NCBI RefSeq assembly: GCF_049650445.1
Contig: NZ_JBASAD010000025.1
Location: 1 to 64,000, forward strand
Source of the DNA: Castellaniella sp049650445
Lineage (GTDB): Bacteria > Pseudomonadota > Gammaproteobacteria > Burkholderiales > Burkholderiaceae_B
DNA: 64,000 nt
Direction: 5' to 3'
Both the position numbers and the translations under genes were made by a program. The notes under the pieces were generated by a model. The model was not told where the DNA came from, ran no database searches, and saw nothing but the letters and a program-made list of their open reading frames with translations. Numbering within the stretch: position 1 is the first letter of the stretch; every line of letters starts with the position of its first letter. This document shows positions 57,184 through 64,000 of this stretch, in pieces.

Positions 57184-58112
57184 TCCGCAGGGGCGCGCTC
57201 GCCGGGCGCCAGCGCCCGGCGGCGGAAGTCCTTGGGGGATACGCCCGCCAGCCGCTTGAAGAAGCGTGTGAAATAGCCCGGGTCCGCGAATCCCAGCGAA
57301 TCGGCGATCGTGCCGATGGTGCGCGGCGTGTAGATCAGTTCGCGACGGGCCTCCAGCAGCAGCCGCTCATGGATCAGTTCCAGCGCCGACTTGCCCGCCA
57401 GGGCCTGGGCGATGGCGTTCAGATGGGCGGGTGTCACACCGATGCGCTGCGCGTACCAGGCCACCCGGTGCTGGCGGGTATGGTGTTCCTCGATCAGCCG
57501 GGCGTAGCGCGCCAGATGCTGGCTGCCCGGATCGACTTCCGGGGTGGCCGTGCCGGCAGGATAGCCCTGGCGGTGAATCCAGACCAGGATGCTCGCCAGC
57601 AGCGATTCCAGCAGCGGACCGCGCTGCGGGCTGTGCAGGCCACGGTATTCGCGGTCCAGTGCGTGGAAGCTCAGGGCCGCGTGCCGGCCGGCCCCGTCCG
57701 CGTCCAGCGTCAGCACGGCGGGGTCGGTGGCGGTGCTCAGGGCCAGCCCGAAGCGTGCGCACAATCCGTGCAGCAGCGCATAGGTCAGCGTCAGGATGTA
57801 GCCGCCCGAACCAGAGCGGAAGATGAATTCGTGGACCACCCGCTGCGGCACCAGGACCAGTTGCCCGGGTTCCAATACGCGCGCCTGACCGTCCAGCAGC
57901 ACCGTGACCCCGCCCGACTCCAGGAACAGCACCTGGAACAGGTCCGTGTGTTTGTGGGCCGTCACATGCCAATTGTGCAATTTTTCCTGCGCTGCGATGG
58001 TTTCGCAGTAGAGCGGGTCCGAGGCTGTCCAGACATTGCCATAGCCATATAGTTTGTAGATGGGGATGGCGGTGTGGTCGCGGGCCGGGGGCGCCGGGGT
58101 CAGAGGCTCCAT
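57165..58112 (-). CDS. Second PobR-like AraC family regulator, divergent from ligAB
   Basis: The 315-residue protein is a paralogue of the pobR product: the same sensor pattern (IPIYKLYGYGNVW, CETIAAQEKLHNWHVTAHKHTDLFQVLFL) and the same AraC DNA-binding part (IGVTPAHLNAIAQALAGKSALELIHERL; IADSLGFADPGYFTRFFKRLAG). Facing ligA-ligB across a 153-base region, it probably controls protocatechuate 4,5-cleavage, perhaps with protocatechuate or 4-hydroxybenzoate as effector. ATG 58112 was chosen from family length; 31 upstream codons in frame run through the control region. Confidence 0.8.
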   Translation of the reverse strand: MEPLTPAPPARDHTAIPIYKLYGYGNVWTASDPLYCETIAAQEKLHNWHVTAHKHTDLFQVLFLESGGVTVLLDGQARVLEPGQLVLVPQRVVHEFIFRSGSGGYILTLTYALLHGLCARFGLALSTATDPAVLTLDADGAGRHAALSFHALDREYRGLHSPQRGPLLESLLASILVWIHRQGYPAGTATPEVDPGSQHLARYARLIEEHHTRQHRVAWYAQRIGVTPAHLNAIAQALAGKSALELIHERLLLEARRELIYTPRTIGTIADSLGFADPGYFTRFFKRLAGVSPKDFRRRALAPGERAPADQATGS

Positions 58113-58146
58113 GGCGTCCTCTCGATGGTGTGGGCGGGTATCTGCG

Positions 58147-58158
58147 AAATGTACATTT
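58147..58158. promoter_or_regulatory. Palindrome AAATGTACATTT in the ligAB control region
   Basis: A perfect 12-base palindrome in an AT-rich stretch about 108 bases before ligA and 35 bases before the regulator start. AraC proteins often use direct repeats, so a different protein may bind here. Confidence 0.4.
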
Positions 58159-58167
58159 TTAAAAAAT

Positions 58168-58179
58168 AAAAGTCCATTC
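58168..58179. promoter_or_regulatory. AAAA-n-TCCATTC motif in the ligAB control region
   Basis: AAAAGTCCATTC matches the motif at 55934-55945 in the pobR/pobA region at 11 of 12 positions. It lies 86 bases before the ligA start. Confidence 0.35.
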
Positions 58180-58265
58180 TCCGGCGGGGCGCCCGAGGTC
58201 ATCATGAGCCTGTCCGTGCACGCCGCGACTTCGGCGCGGCGGCTTCGATCTCAAGGAGACTTCTC

Positions 58266-58625
58266 ATGACAACAGCCACCCGCAAGTGCCGACGGTCGAT
58301 CCCCGGCACCGCGATTTTCGACGGCGACCTGGCCCGTATCGGCTACGCCCTGAATCGCATGTGTTTCAGCTTCAATGCCGCCGAATGCCGCGAGGCCTTC
58401 CTGCGCGACGAAGAAGCCTATATGACGCGCTACCGCCTGACGGACGCACAGAAAGAAGCCGTGCGCAGCCGCCAGGTCCTGCAGATGATCGCCGCCGGGG
58501 GGCACCCCTACTACCTGGCCAAGCTGGCCGGGATCTTCGGCCTGGACATGCAGGACATCGGCGCCCAGCAGACCGGCGTCACCAAAGAGGCCTTTCAGGC
58601 CAAACTCGTTGCGGCAGGAGCTTGA
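58266..58625 (+). CDS. ligA: Protocatechuate 4,5-dioxygenase alpha subunit
   Basis: This 119-residue small subunit has the LigA pattern: IPGTAIFDGDLARIGYALNRMCFSFN, AFLRDEEAYMTRY, and the all-helical middle with AGGHPYYLAKLAGIFG. With LigB it forms the iron(II) extradiol dioxygenase that opens protocatechuate to 4-carboxy-2-hydroxymuconate semialdehyde. CAAGGAGA precedes the ATG. ligB starts two bases after its stop. Confidence 0.95.
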   Translation: MTTATRKCRRSIPGTAIFDGDLARIGYALNRMCFSFNAAECREAFLRDEEAYMTRYRLTDAQKEAVRSRQVLQMIAAGGHPYYLAKLAGIFGLDMQDIGAQQTGVTKEAFQAKLVAAGA

Positions 58626-58627
58626 TC

Positions 58628-59479
58628 ATGGCACACATCATCGGCAGCATCAGCACGTCCCACGTGCCGGCCATCGGCGGCGCGCTGGCCCGCCAGAAGC
58701 AGCAGGATCCGTACTGGAAGCCGTTTTTCGACGCCTACGGCAAGGCGCGCGAATGGCTGGGACGCGAGCGCCCGGACGTGGTGGTCATCCTGCACAATGA
58801 CCACGGCCTGAATTTCTTCCTCGACAAGATGCCGACCTTCGCGGTGGGTGCGGCGGACGTCTACAGGAACGCCGACGAAGGCTGGGGCATTCCGCCGCTG
58901 GCCGAGGCGCGCGGCTGCGTGGACCTGTCCTGGCAGATCGTCGAGACCCTGATCGAGGACGAGTTCGACATCACCACCTGCCAGGAAGCCCTGGTCGATC
59001 ACTCGGTGTCGCTGCCCTTGGCGCTGCTCTGGCCGGAAGGCAAGGACGCGGGTGAATGGCCGGTGGAAATCGTGCCGGTCTGCATCAACACCGTTCTGGC
59101 GCCGTATCCTTCGGCCTCGCGCTGCTACCGGCTGGGGCAGTCGCTGCGCCGCGCCATCGAATCCTGGGACGACGACCGGCGCGTGCTCATCATCGCCAGC
59201 GGCGGCCTGTCGCACCAACTGGACGGAGAGCGCGCCGGCTTCATCAACAAGCCCTTCGACCTGCAATTCATGGACAGTCTGGTGACCGATCCGACCTGGA
59301 TCACCCAGTACTCCAACGAAGAACTGGTCGAACTGACCGGCACCCAGGGCATCGAACTGCTGATGTGGGTGGCGGCACGCGGCGTCCTGGATGACACGCC
59401 GGTCCAGCAGCACCACGCGCACTACCACGTGCCGATCTCCAATACGGCCACTGGACTGCTGGTGCTGGAACCGGCGTAA
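58628..59479 (+). CDS. ligB: Protocatechuate 4,5-dioxygenase beta (catalytic) subunit
   Basis: The 283-residue class III extradiol dioxygenase binds Fe(II) through His12 (ISTSHVPAIGG), a second His in HNDHGLNFF and a Glu near the C-terminus, with the catalytic His in ASGGLSHQLDG. The order ligA-ligB in separate genes is the classical arrangement. The later enzymes of the 4,5-pathway are not in the window. An internal frame upstream of ATG 58628 belongs to ligA DNA. Confidence 0.96.
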   Translation: MAHIIGSISTSHVPAIGGALARQKQQDPYWKPFFDAYGKAREWLGRERPDVVVILHNDHGLNFFLDKMPTFAVGAADVYRNADEGWGIPPLAEARGCVDLSWQIVETLIEDEFDITTCQEALVDHSVSLPLALLWPEGKDAGEWPVEIVPVCINTVLAPYPSASRCYRLGQSLRRAIESWDDDRRVLIIASGGLSHQLDGERAGFINKPFDLQFMDSLVTDPTWITQYSNEELVELTGTQGIELLMWVAARGVLDDTPVQQHHAHYHVPISNTATGLLVLEPA

Positions 59480-59496
59480 ACGCGAACCCGGCAGGG

Positions 59497-60219
59497 TCAG
59501 GGGGCGACCAGCCCCCGCCGTGCCAACCAGCCGGTCATCGCGGACAGGCAGGCCGCAGGTGCCTCGAAGGGCGCCATGTGGCCGGCGTCCTGGATGGCCT
59601 CCAGGGCCGCGTCGGGCACCCGGGCCGTCATGTCCGCATGGCGATCGAGCGGGCTCCAGCGGTCCTCGGTGCCGCTCATGAACAGGACGGGGCAGGCGAT
59701 CCGGCCCAGCAGGTCCGTCGCGTCAGGCCGGTCGATCAGCGCCTGGATCTGGCGGGTGAAAGAATCCGGCGTCGAGCGCAGCACCATGGCGCGCATCCGG
59801 GTCATCAGGGCGTCGTCGTCCCGGGTCCGGGCTGCGATCATGCCATCCAGCCAGTTTTCGGCAATGGCCTCCACGCCCCCGGCCTGGGCAGCGCGCACCA
59901 GGGCCTGGCGTTTTTCGACCTCGCCTTCGCCCAGCCCGCGGTAACCTGTGTTCATCAGCACCAGGGCCTGGCAGCGTTCCGGCGCCTGACGCGCTATTTC
60001 CAGCGCGATGCGCCCGCCCATCGAATGTCCCACGACGATCAGCGGGTCGGTCGTGCGTGCCAGCACGCCGCGCGCCGCGTCGGGCAGGGAGTCGATGCCG
60101 CTCAGATTCGCGGCCAGGACGTGACCCAGGCGCGACAGCGGTCCGATGAAATCGGCCCAGGTGTCCGCGTCGCACAGCAGGCCGTGCAGCAGGACGAAGG
60201 TGGGGCGCACGTGGTTCAT
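59497..60219 (-). CDS. Alpha/beta hydrolase family protein
   Basis: This 240-residue enzyme has the alpha/beta hydrolase plan: an oxyanion HG motif LLHGLLCDADTW, nucleophile elbow VGHSMGGR (Ser near 82), Asp in SGTEDRWSPL and His in DAGHMAPFEAP. It is close in style to carboxyl-ester and meta-cleavage lactone hydrolases (3-oxoadipate enol-lactonase type), but the substrate is not known. The ATG at 60219 follows CAGGAGATCT on the minus strand. It converges on ligB and is divergent from the MarR gene. Confidence 0.82.
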   Translation of the reverse strand: MNHVRPTFVLLHGLLCDADTWADFIGPLSRLGHVLAANLSGIDSLPDAARGVLARTTDPLIVVGHSMGGRIALEIARQAPERCQALVLMNTGYRGLGEGEVEKRQALVRAAQAGGVEAIAENWLDGMIAARTRDDDALMTRMRAMVLRSTPDSFTRQIQALIDRPDATDLLGRIACPVLFMSGTEDRWSPLDRHADMTARVPDAALEAIQDAGHMAPFEAPAACLSAMTGWLARRGLVAP

Positions 60220-60447
60220 GAGATCTCCTGGAGCGGGGGGGGGCGTCGGGCAGGGCATGCGTGCGGGCTGCACCGGCGGGTTCGCGCATCGGGCGCGGTC
60301 TGAACGATAATCGAAACAATCAGGGGATGCACTGAACCGGATCGGATGCCGAGCACGGATCGGGTGCGTTTCCCGGGGCGCAGGGGCAGCGCCCCGTCCG
60401 TGTCTTTTTCCGGCCGCGTGCCCGGCGGTTTCCGGCGAGATGTCCGC

Positions 60448-60939
60448 ATGTCCGATCCGATCCTGCGAGAATCCCTTTATACCCAGCCCGGCCACCTGCT
60501 GCGCCGTGCGCAGCAGATTTCCGCTTCGATCTTCCACGACGAGATCGGCAGCCAGGTCACGCCCATGCAGTATGCCGTGCTGTGTGTACTGCTGGACAAT
60601 CCGGGGATCGATCAGGTGTCCGTGGCGGGCCTGGCGGCCATCGATACGTCCACGGCCGCCAGCGTGGCGACGCGGCTGGAAGAAAAGGGCCTGCTGTCCC
60701 GGCGGGTGGACCCGGCCAACCGCCGCCAGCGGATTCTGGCGCTGACCGATCAGGGGCGGGACCTGTTGCTGGCACTCAACGATTCCATCGGCCGGCTGCA
60801 CCAGCGCATCTTCGAAAAATTCTCGCCTCAGGAAGAAGCCCGATTCATGGAACTGCTGCAAAAGCTGGTGGACGTGAACAATCATCAGAGCCGGGCGCCG
60901 CTGACGACCGCGAAAAACCCCATTTCAAATAAGGTCTAA
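60448..60939 (+). CDS. MarR family regulator next to vanAB
   Basis: The 163-residue protein is a MarR winged-helix regulator: helices LLRRAQQISASIFHDEIG and TPMQYAVLCVLLDNPGIDQVSVAGL, recognition helix DTSTAASVATRLEEKGLLSR, wing VDPANRRQRILALTDQG, and C-terminal dimer helix. It probably represses vanA-vanB and responds to vanillate or a related aromatic acid. ATG 60448 gives the family N-terminus; the 34 codons upstream in frame are unlike MarR. vanA follows after 136 bases containing a palindrome. Confidence 0.85.
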   Translation: MSDPILRESLYTQPGHLLRRAQQISASIFHDEIGSQVTPMQYAVLCVLLDNPGIDQVSVAGLAAIDTSTAASVATRLEEKGLLSRRVDPANRRQRILALTDQGRDLLLALNDSIGRLHQRIFEKFSPQEEARFMELLQKLVDVNNHQSRAPLTTAKNPISNKV

Positions 60940-60992
60940 GGGTAAATACCACTATGCCGGCACCGTCCGAAAAAATAGGATATGCCTGAATG

Positions 60993-61006
60993 TTCAGTGT
61001 ACTGAA
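60993..61006. promoter_or_regulatory. MarR-type operator candidate, TTCAGT-N2-ACTGAA
   Basis: A 14-base palindrome TTCAGTGTACTGAA is embedded in two direct copies of CTGAATGTTC (60986-60995 and 61002-61011) in the gap between the MarR gene and vanA. It is 70 bases before the vanA ATG, well placed for repression. Confidence 0.6.
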
Positions 61007-61075
61007 TGTTCCTGTGAACGAATGCACAATGGACCGGGCCGCGCGATTGCCGGGCGGCCGGCCGGGAGGTTGACG

Positions 61076-62110
61076 ATGTTTCCCAAGAATGCCTGGTACG
61101 TGGCCTGTACGCCCGACGAAATCGCGGACAAGCCCCTGGGCCGCACGATCTGCGGCCAGCCCGTCGCGCTCTACCGGGGCGCCGAGGGCCGCGTTGCTGC
61201 GGTGGAGGATTTCTGTCCCCACCGGGGCGCGGCCTTGTCGCTGGGTTCGGTCGTAGACGGCAACCTGATGTGCGGCTATCACGGCCTGGTCATGGGCTGC
61301 GACGGCAAGGCCGTCTCCATGCCCAAGCAGCGGGTGGGTGGATTTCCCTGTATCCGCAGCTACCCGGTGGTGGAGCGGCACGGCTTCATCTGGATCTGGC
61401 CGGGCGACCCCGAGCGCGCCGACGAGGCGGCCATCCCCGACCTGTTCTGGGCCGATCATCCGGAATGGGCTTATGGGGGCGGGCTGTATCATATCGGCTG
61501 TGATTACCGGCTGATGATCGACAATCTGATGGATCTGACCCACGAAGCCTACGTGCACACCGACAGCATCGGCCAGGGCGAGATCGACGAGGCGCCGGTC
61601 CGCACCCGGATCGAGGGCGGACAGGTCGTCACCAGCCGCGTCATGCAAGGCGTCATTGCGCCGCCTTTCTGGCAGGCGGCCATGCGGGCCCACGGCCTGG
61701 ACGATCAGGCGCCGGTCGACCGCTGGCAGATGTCGCGCTTCGACGCGCCGGGCCACGTGCTGATCGACGTGGGCGTGGCGCTGGCAGGCAAGGGCGGTTA
61801 CGACGCGGACCCCCGCGACAAGGTCTCGGCGATCGTGGTGGATTTCATGACGCCCGAAACCGAGTCCTCGCATTGGTATTTCTGGGGCATGGCCCGTCAC
61901 TTCCAGCCCGGCGACGCCGCGCTGACCGACGCGATCCGCGAAGGGCAGGGCAGGATCTTCAGCCAGGACCTGGCTGTGCTGGAAGCGCAGCAGCGCAACC
62001 AAAGCTTTTTCCCCGATCGCCGACTGCTGGCCTTGGACATCGACGCCGGCGGCGTGCGGGCGCGCCGCGTTCTGGACGAACTGATCCAGGCCGAGGCGGC
62101 GGTCGCTTGA
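61076..62110 (+). CDS. vanA: Vanillate O-demethylase, Rieske oxygenase subunit
   Basis: This 344-residue protein starts MFPKNAWYVACTPDEIADKPLGR as VanA does. The Rieske ligands are Cys47, His49, Cys66 and His69 (CPHRG ... CGYHG); the mononuclear iron site is in DNLMDLTHEAYVH. With VanB it removes the methyl of vanillate, giving protocatechuate and formaldehyde. ATG 61076 has GGGAGG upstream. vanB follows after 52 bases. Other methoxybenzoates may also be substrates. Confidence 0.93.
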   Translation: MFPKNAWYVACTPDEIADKPLGRTICGQPVALYRGAEGRVAAVEDFCPHRGAALSLGSVVDGNLMCGYHGLVMGCDGKAVSMPKQRVGGFPCIRSYPVVERHGFIWIWPGDPERADEAAIPDLFWADHPEWAYGGGLYHIGCDYRLMIDNLMDLTHEAYVHTDSIGQGEIDEAPVRTRIEGGQVVTSRVMQGVIAPPFWQAAMRAHGLDDQAPVDRWQMSRFDAPGHVLIDVGVALAGKGGYDADPRDKVSAIVVDFMTPETESSHWYFWGMARHFQPGDAALTDAIREGQGRIFSQDLAVLEAQQRNQSFFPDRRLLALDIDAGGVRARRVLDELIQAEAAVA

Positions 62111-62162
62111 ACAATTTGATGGAGGTCCGGCCCGTGTGCCGGACGATTGGAAAGAGAACGAC

Positions 62163-63137
62163 ATGAACACCGAACTCCTGTCCGTGCAGGTCGCCGCGAA
62201 ACATCAGGCGGCCCAGGACGTCGTGAGCCTCGAACTGGTGGACCCCGACGGCGGTCCGCTGCCGGAATTCTCGCCCGGCGCGCACATCGACGTGCACCTG
62301 CCTGGCGGCTTCATCCGCCAGTATTCCCTGCTCAACGATTGTCTGCAGCGGTCCCACTTCCTGATCGGCGTGCTGCGCGAGCCGCAGTCGCGGGGGGGCT
62401 CGGTGGCCGTGCACGACCAGGTGCGCGTGGGGGATGTGCTGCACATCAGCGCACCGCGCAACCGTTTTCCGCTGGTCGCGGCCGAGCGCAGCCTGCTGTT
62501 CGCCGGCGGGATCGGGATCACGCCGCTGCTGTGCATGGCGCGCCGCCTGCAGGCGACGGGCGCCGCCTTCGATCTGCACTATAGCTGCCGGTCCCGCACC
62601 CGCGCCGCCTTCCTGGACGAAATCCTGGGGCCGGGTCTGGCCGGGCATGCCCAGGCGCATTTCGATGACGAGCCCGAGACCGCCCTGAACGTGCAGTCCA
62701 TCCTGGCGGCGGCCGGCGCGCAGACCCACGTCTACGTCTGCGGACCGTCGGGCTACATCGATTACATCCTGGACCAGGCGCGTGCGGCCGGCGTGGACGA
62801 GGCGCGTCTCCACTTCGAACGTTTCGCCCTGGGCGAGGACGAACATCCCTCGGCCCCGGTCGAGGGTGACGTGGCATTTCAGGTCAAGCTGGCCAGTACC
62901 GGCGAAGTCTTCGACATCCCTGCGGACGAGACCGTCACATCGGCGCTGGACCGGCAGGGCGTGTTCATTCCGGTGTCCTGCGAGGAAGGCATTTGCGGCA
63001 CCTGCCTGACGGGCGTGAGCGAAGGCGTCCCGGACCACCGCGACAGTTATCTCACCGACGCCGAGCATGCGGCCAACGACCAGTTCACGCCGTGCTGTTC
63101 GCGCGCACGGACCCCCATGCTGGTGCTGGACCTGTAG
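62163..63137 (+). CDS. vanB: Vanillate O-demethylase reductase subunit
   Basis: The 324-residue reductase passes electrons from NAD(P)H to VanA. It has an FMN-binding domain (FSPGAHIDVHLPGGFIRQYSL), an NAD domain (LLFAGGIGITPLLCMARRL, VYVCGPSGYID) and a C-terminal plant-type [2Fe-2S] ferredoxin domain with CEEGICGTC and a final CC near the end. Domain order is that of class IA phthalate-type reductases. It starts 52 bases after vanA. Confidence 0.94.
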   Translation: MNTELLSVQVAAKHQAAQDVVSLELVDPDGGPLPEFSPGAHIDVHLPGGFIRQYSLLNDCLQRSHFLIGVLREPQSRGGSVAVHDQVRVGDVLHISAPRNRFPLVAAERSLLFAGGIGITPLLCMARRLQATGAAFDLHYSCRSRTRAAFLDEILGPGLAGHAQAHFDDEPETALNVQSILAAAGAQTHVYVCGPSGYIDYILDQARAAGVDEARLHFERFALGEDEHPSAPVEGDVAFQVKLASTGEVFDIPADETVTSALDRQGVFIPVSCEEGICGTCLTGVSEGVPDHRDSYLTDAEHAANDQFTPCCSRARTPMLVLDL

Positions 63138-63200
63138 ACGCAGGCCCGCGCCTTCATCCCGCTTTCACGCATTTCACGATGACACGATAAGGAGACACCC

Positions 63201-64000
63201 GTGAAGCATACGATCGGTAAACTGCTGGCCACCTGCATCTTTGCGGCCGGGGGGCTGGGCGCGGCCCAGGCCCAGGATCTGAAAATCGGCATGGTCCTGC
63301 CGCTGTCGGGGCCGTTCGCCTCGACCGGGCAGCAGATGGTGAACGGTGCCAGGCTCTATCTGCAAGAGCACGGCGACACGGTGGCGGGTCGCAAGATCGT
63401 GCTGATCGAAAAGGACGACACCGGCGTGTCGCCGTCGATCAGCAAGCGCCAGGCGCAGACTCTGCTGATCCAGGACAAGGCCGAAGTGCTGGCCGGTTTC
63501 GGTCTGACGCCGGGCGCGTTTTCCGTCGCCCCCCTGGCGACCGAGGCCAAGGTGCCCATGATCGTGATGAACGCGGCCACGTCCTCGATCACCGAGAAGT
63601 CGCCCTACATCGTGCGCACGTCCATGACCCTGCCGCAAGTGGCCGCTCCGATGGCAAGCTGGGCAGCGGCCAACGGCATCCGCAAGGTCTACGTCGCCGT
63701 GGCCGACTACGGCCCGGGCCACGACGCGGCGGCCCAGTTCAAGAAGACCTTCACCCAGGCCGGCGGCGAGGTGGTGGGCGAAGTCCACACGCCGCTCACC
63801 AGCCCCGATTTCGCGCCGTTCCTGCAGAAGATCAAAGACGCCAGGCCGGACGCGATCTTCCTGTTCGTGCCCAACGGCGAACAAGGAGTCGCCTTTGCCA
63901 AGAGCTACAAGGAACGCGCCCTGGCCGACGCCGGCATCCGGCTGCTGGCCACCGGCGACGTGGTCACCGAAGACGTGCTCGCGGCCATGGGCGACAATGC
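63201..64000 (+). CDS. ABC transporter periplasmic binding protein, branched-chain amino acid type, 3' truncated
   Basis: The frame starts at a GTG (AAGGAGA upstream) and is open to the window edge, giving 266 residues. A signal peptide (about 1-24, ending AQAQ) is followed by the type I binding-protein pattern KIGMVLPLSGPFASTGQQMVNGA, then DDTGVSPSISKRQAQTLL and YGPGHDAAAQFKKTFTQAGG. It probably feeds a LivHMGF-type importer; next to vanAB it may bind an aromatic acid instead of an amino acid, as many paralogues do in this family of bacteria. The ligand is not known. Confidence 0.85.
   Translation, partial: MKHTIGKLLATCIFAAGGLGAAQAQDLKIGMVLPLSGPFASTGQQMVNGARLYLQEHGDTVAGRKIVLIEKDDTGVSPSISKRQAQTLLIQDKAEVLAGFGLTPGAFSVAPLATEAKVPMIVMNAATSSITEKSPYIVRTSMTLPQVAAPMASWAAANGIRKVYVAVADYGPGHDAAAQFKKTFTQAGGEVVGEVHTPLTSPDFAPFLQKIKDARPDAIFLFVPNGEQGVAFAKSYKERALADAGIRLLATGDVVTEDVLAAMGDN

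Noticed and set aside
60305..60313. CGAT-A-ATCG mini-palindrome between the hydrolase and MarR genes
   Set aside because: Nine bases is too short to call an operator in this DNA without a second copy.

Overview
The window is GC-rich, gene-dense DNA from a betaproteobacterium, most likely Alcaligenaceae (Bordetella/Achromobacter/Castellaniella relatives). This rests on the conserved run rlmN-rodZ-ispG-hisS-yfgM-bamB-der-hisC-hfq-hflX-hflK-hflC-hisZ-purA, the rpsU-dnaG-rpoD operon with a Lys/Ala-rich sigma-70 N-terminus, the aromatic-acid genes, and a short intergenic repeat of a type I associate with Burkholderiales. The genus cannot be fixed from this window. No rRNA, tRNA, CRISPR array, transposase, integrase or phage gene was recognised, and no gene-free gap exceeds 300 bases.

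Layout. (1) 1-8281: a type IVb (thin-pilus-like) operon, partial at the left edge: pilL 3' end, pilN secretin, pilO2, pilP, pilQ ATPase, pilR platform protein, pilS major prepilin and a pilV-like minor pilin. (2) 8408-14292: urate breakdown. puuD and uraH run leftward; gntR, puuE, allantoicase and an M20 hydrolase run rightward from a shared, operator-rich divergent promoter. (3) 14335-18320: slyX, a YeaQ-type membrane protein, yghU, an MFS exporter and a PfkB kinase. (4) 18463-22490: a sulfane-sulfur group: periplasmic rhodanese, YeeE/YedE transporter, a 54-residue membrane peptide, an AhpD-like protein, an ArsR regulator, a YgaP-type rhodanese and a DUF2892 protein. (5) 22596-46322: housekeeping core: valS, ndk, the rlmN to hflC run, hisZ, purA, a phosphoribosyltransferase, rpsU-dnaG-rpoD. 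(6) 46466-50119: an AcoR-type sigma-54 activator divergent from an aldehyde dehydrogenase, with a clear -24/-12 promoter and phased activator sites. (7) 50124-55018: dctA divergent from dctB-dctD, again with a sigma-54 promoter and a palindromic candidate activator site. (8) 54964-64000: aromatic catabolism: pobR, pobA, a second PobR-like AraC regulator, ligA-ligB, an alpha/beta hydrolase, a MarR regulator, vanA-vanB and the start of a periplasmic binding protein.

How it fits together. PobA and VanAB both make protocatechuate, from 4-hydroxybenzoate and vanillate, and LigAB opens its ring by 4,5-cleavage; DctA/DctBD handle C4-dicarboxylates. The urate genes would turn urate into ureidoglycolate and urea, but two usual steps are not encoded here. 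The sulfur genes look like an uptake-and-sensing module for thiosulfate or persulfide sulfur. The most interesting signals are regulatory: paired operators in the gntR/uraH region, evenly spaced activator sites before the aldehyde dehydrogenase, the DctD-type site, and the 54-residue peptide beside the sulfur transporter. No wholly new multi-gene system is evident.
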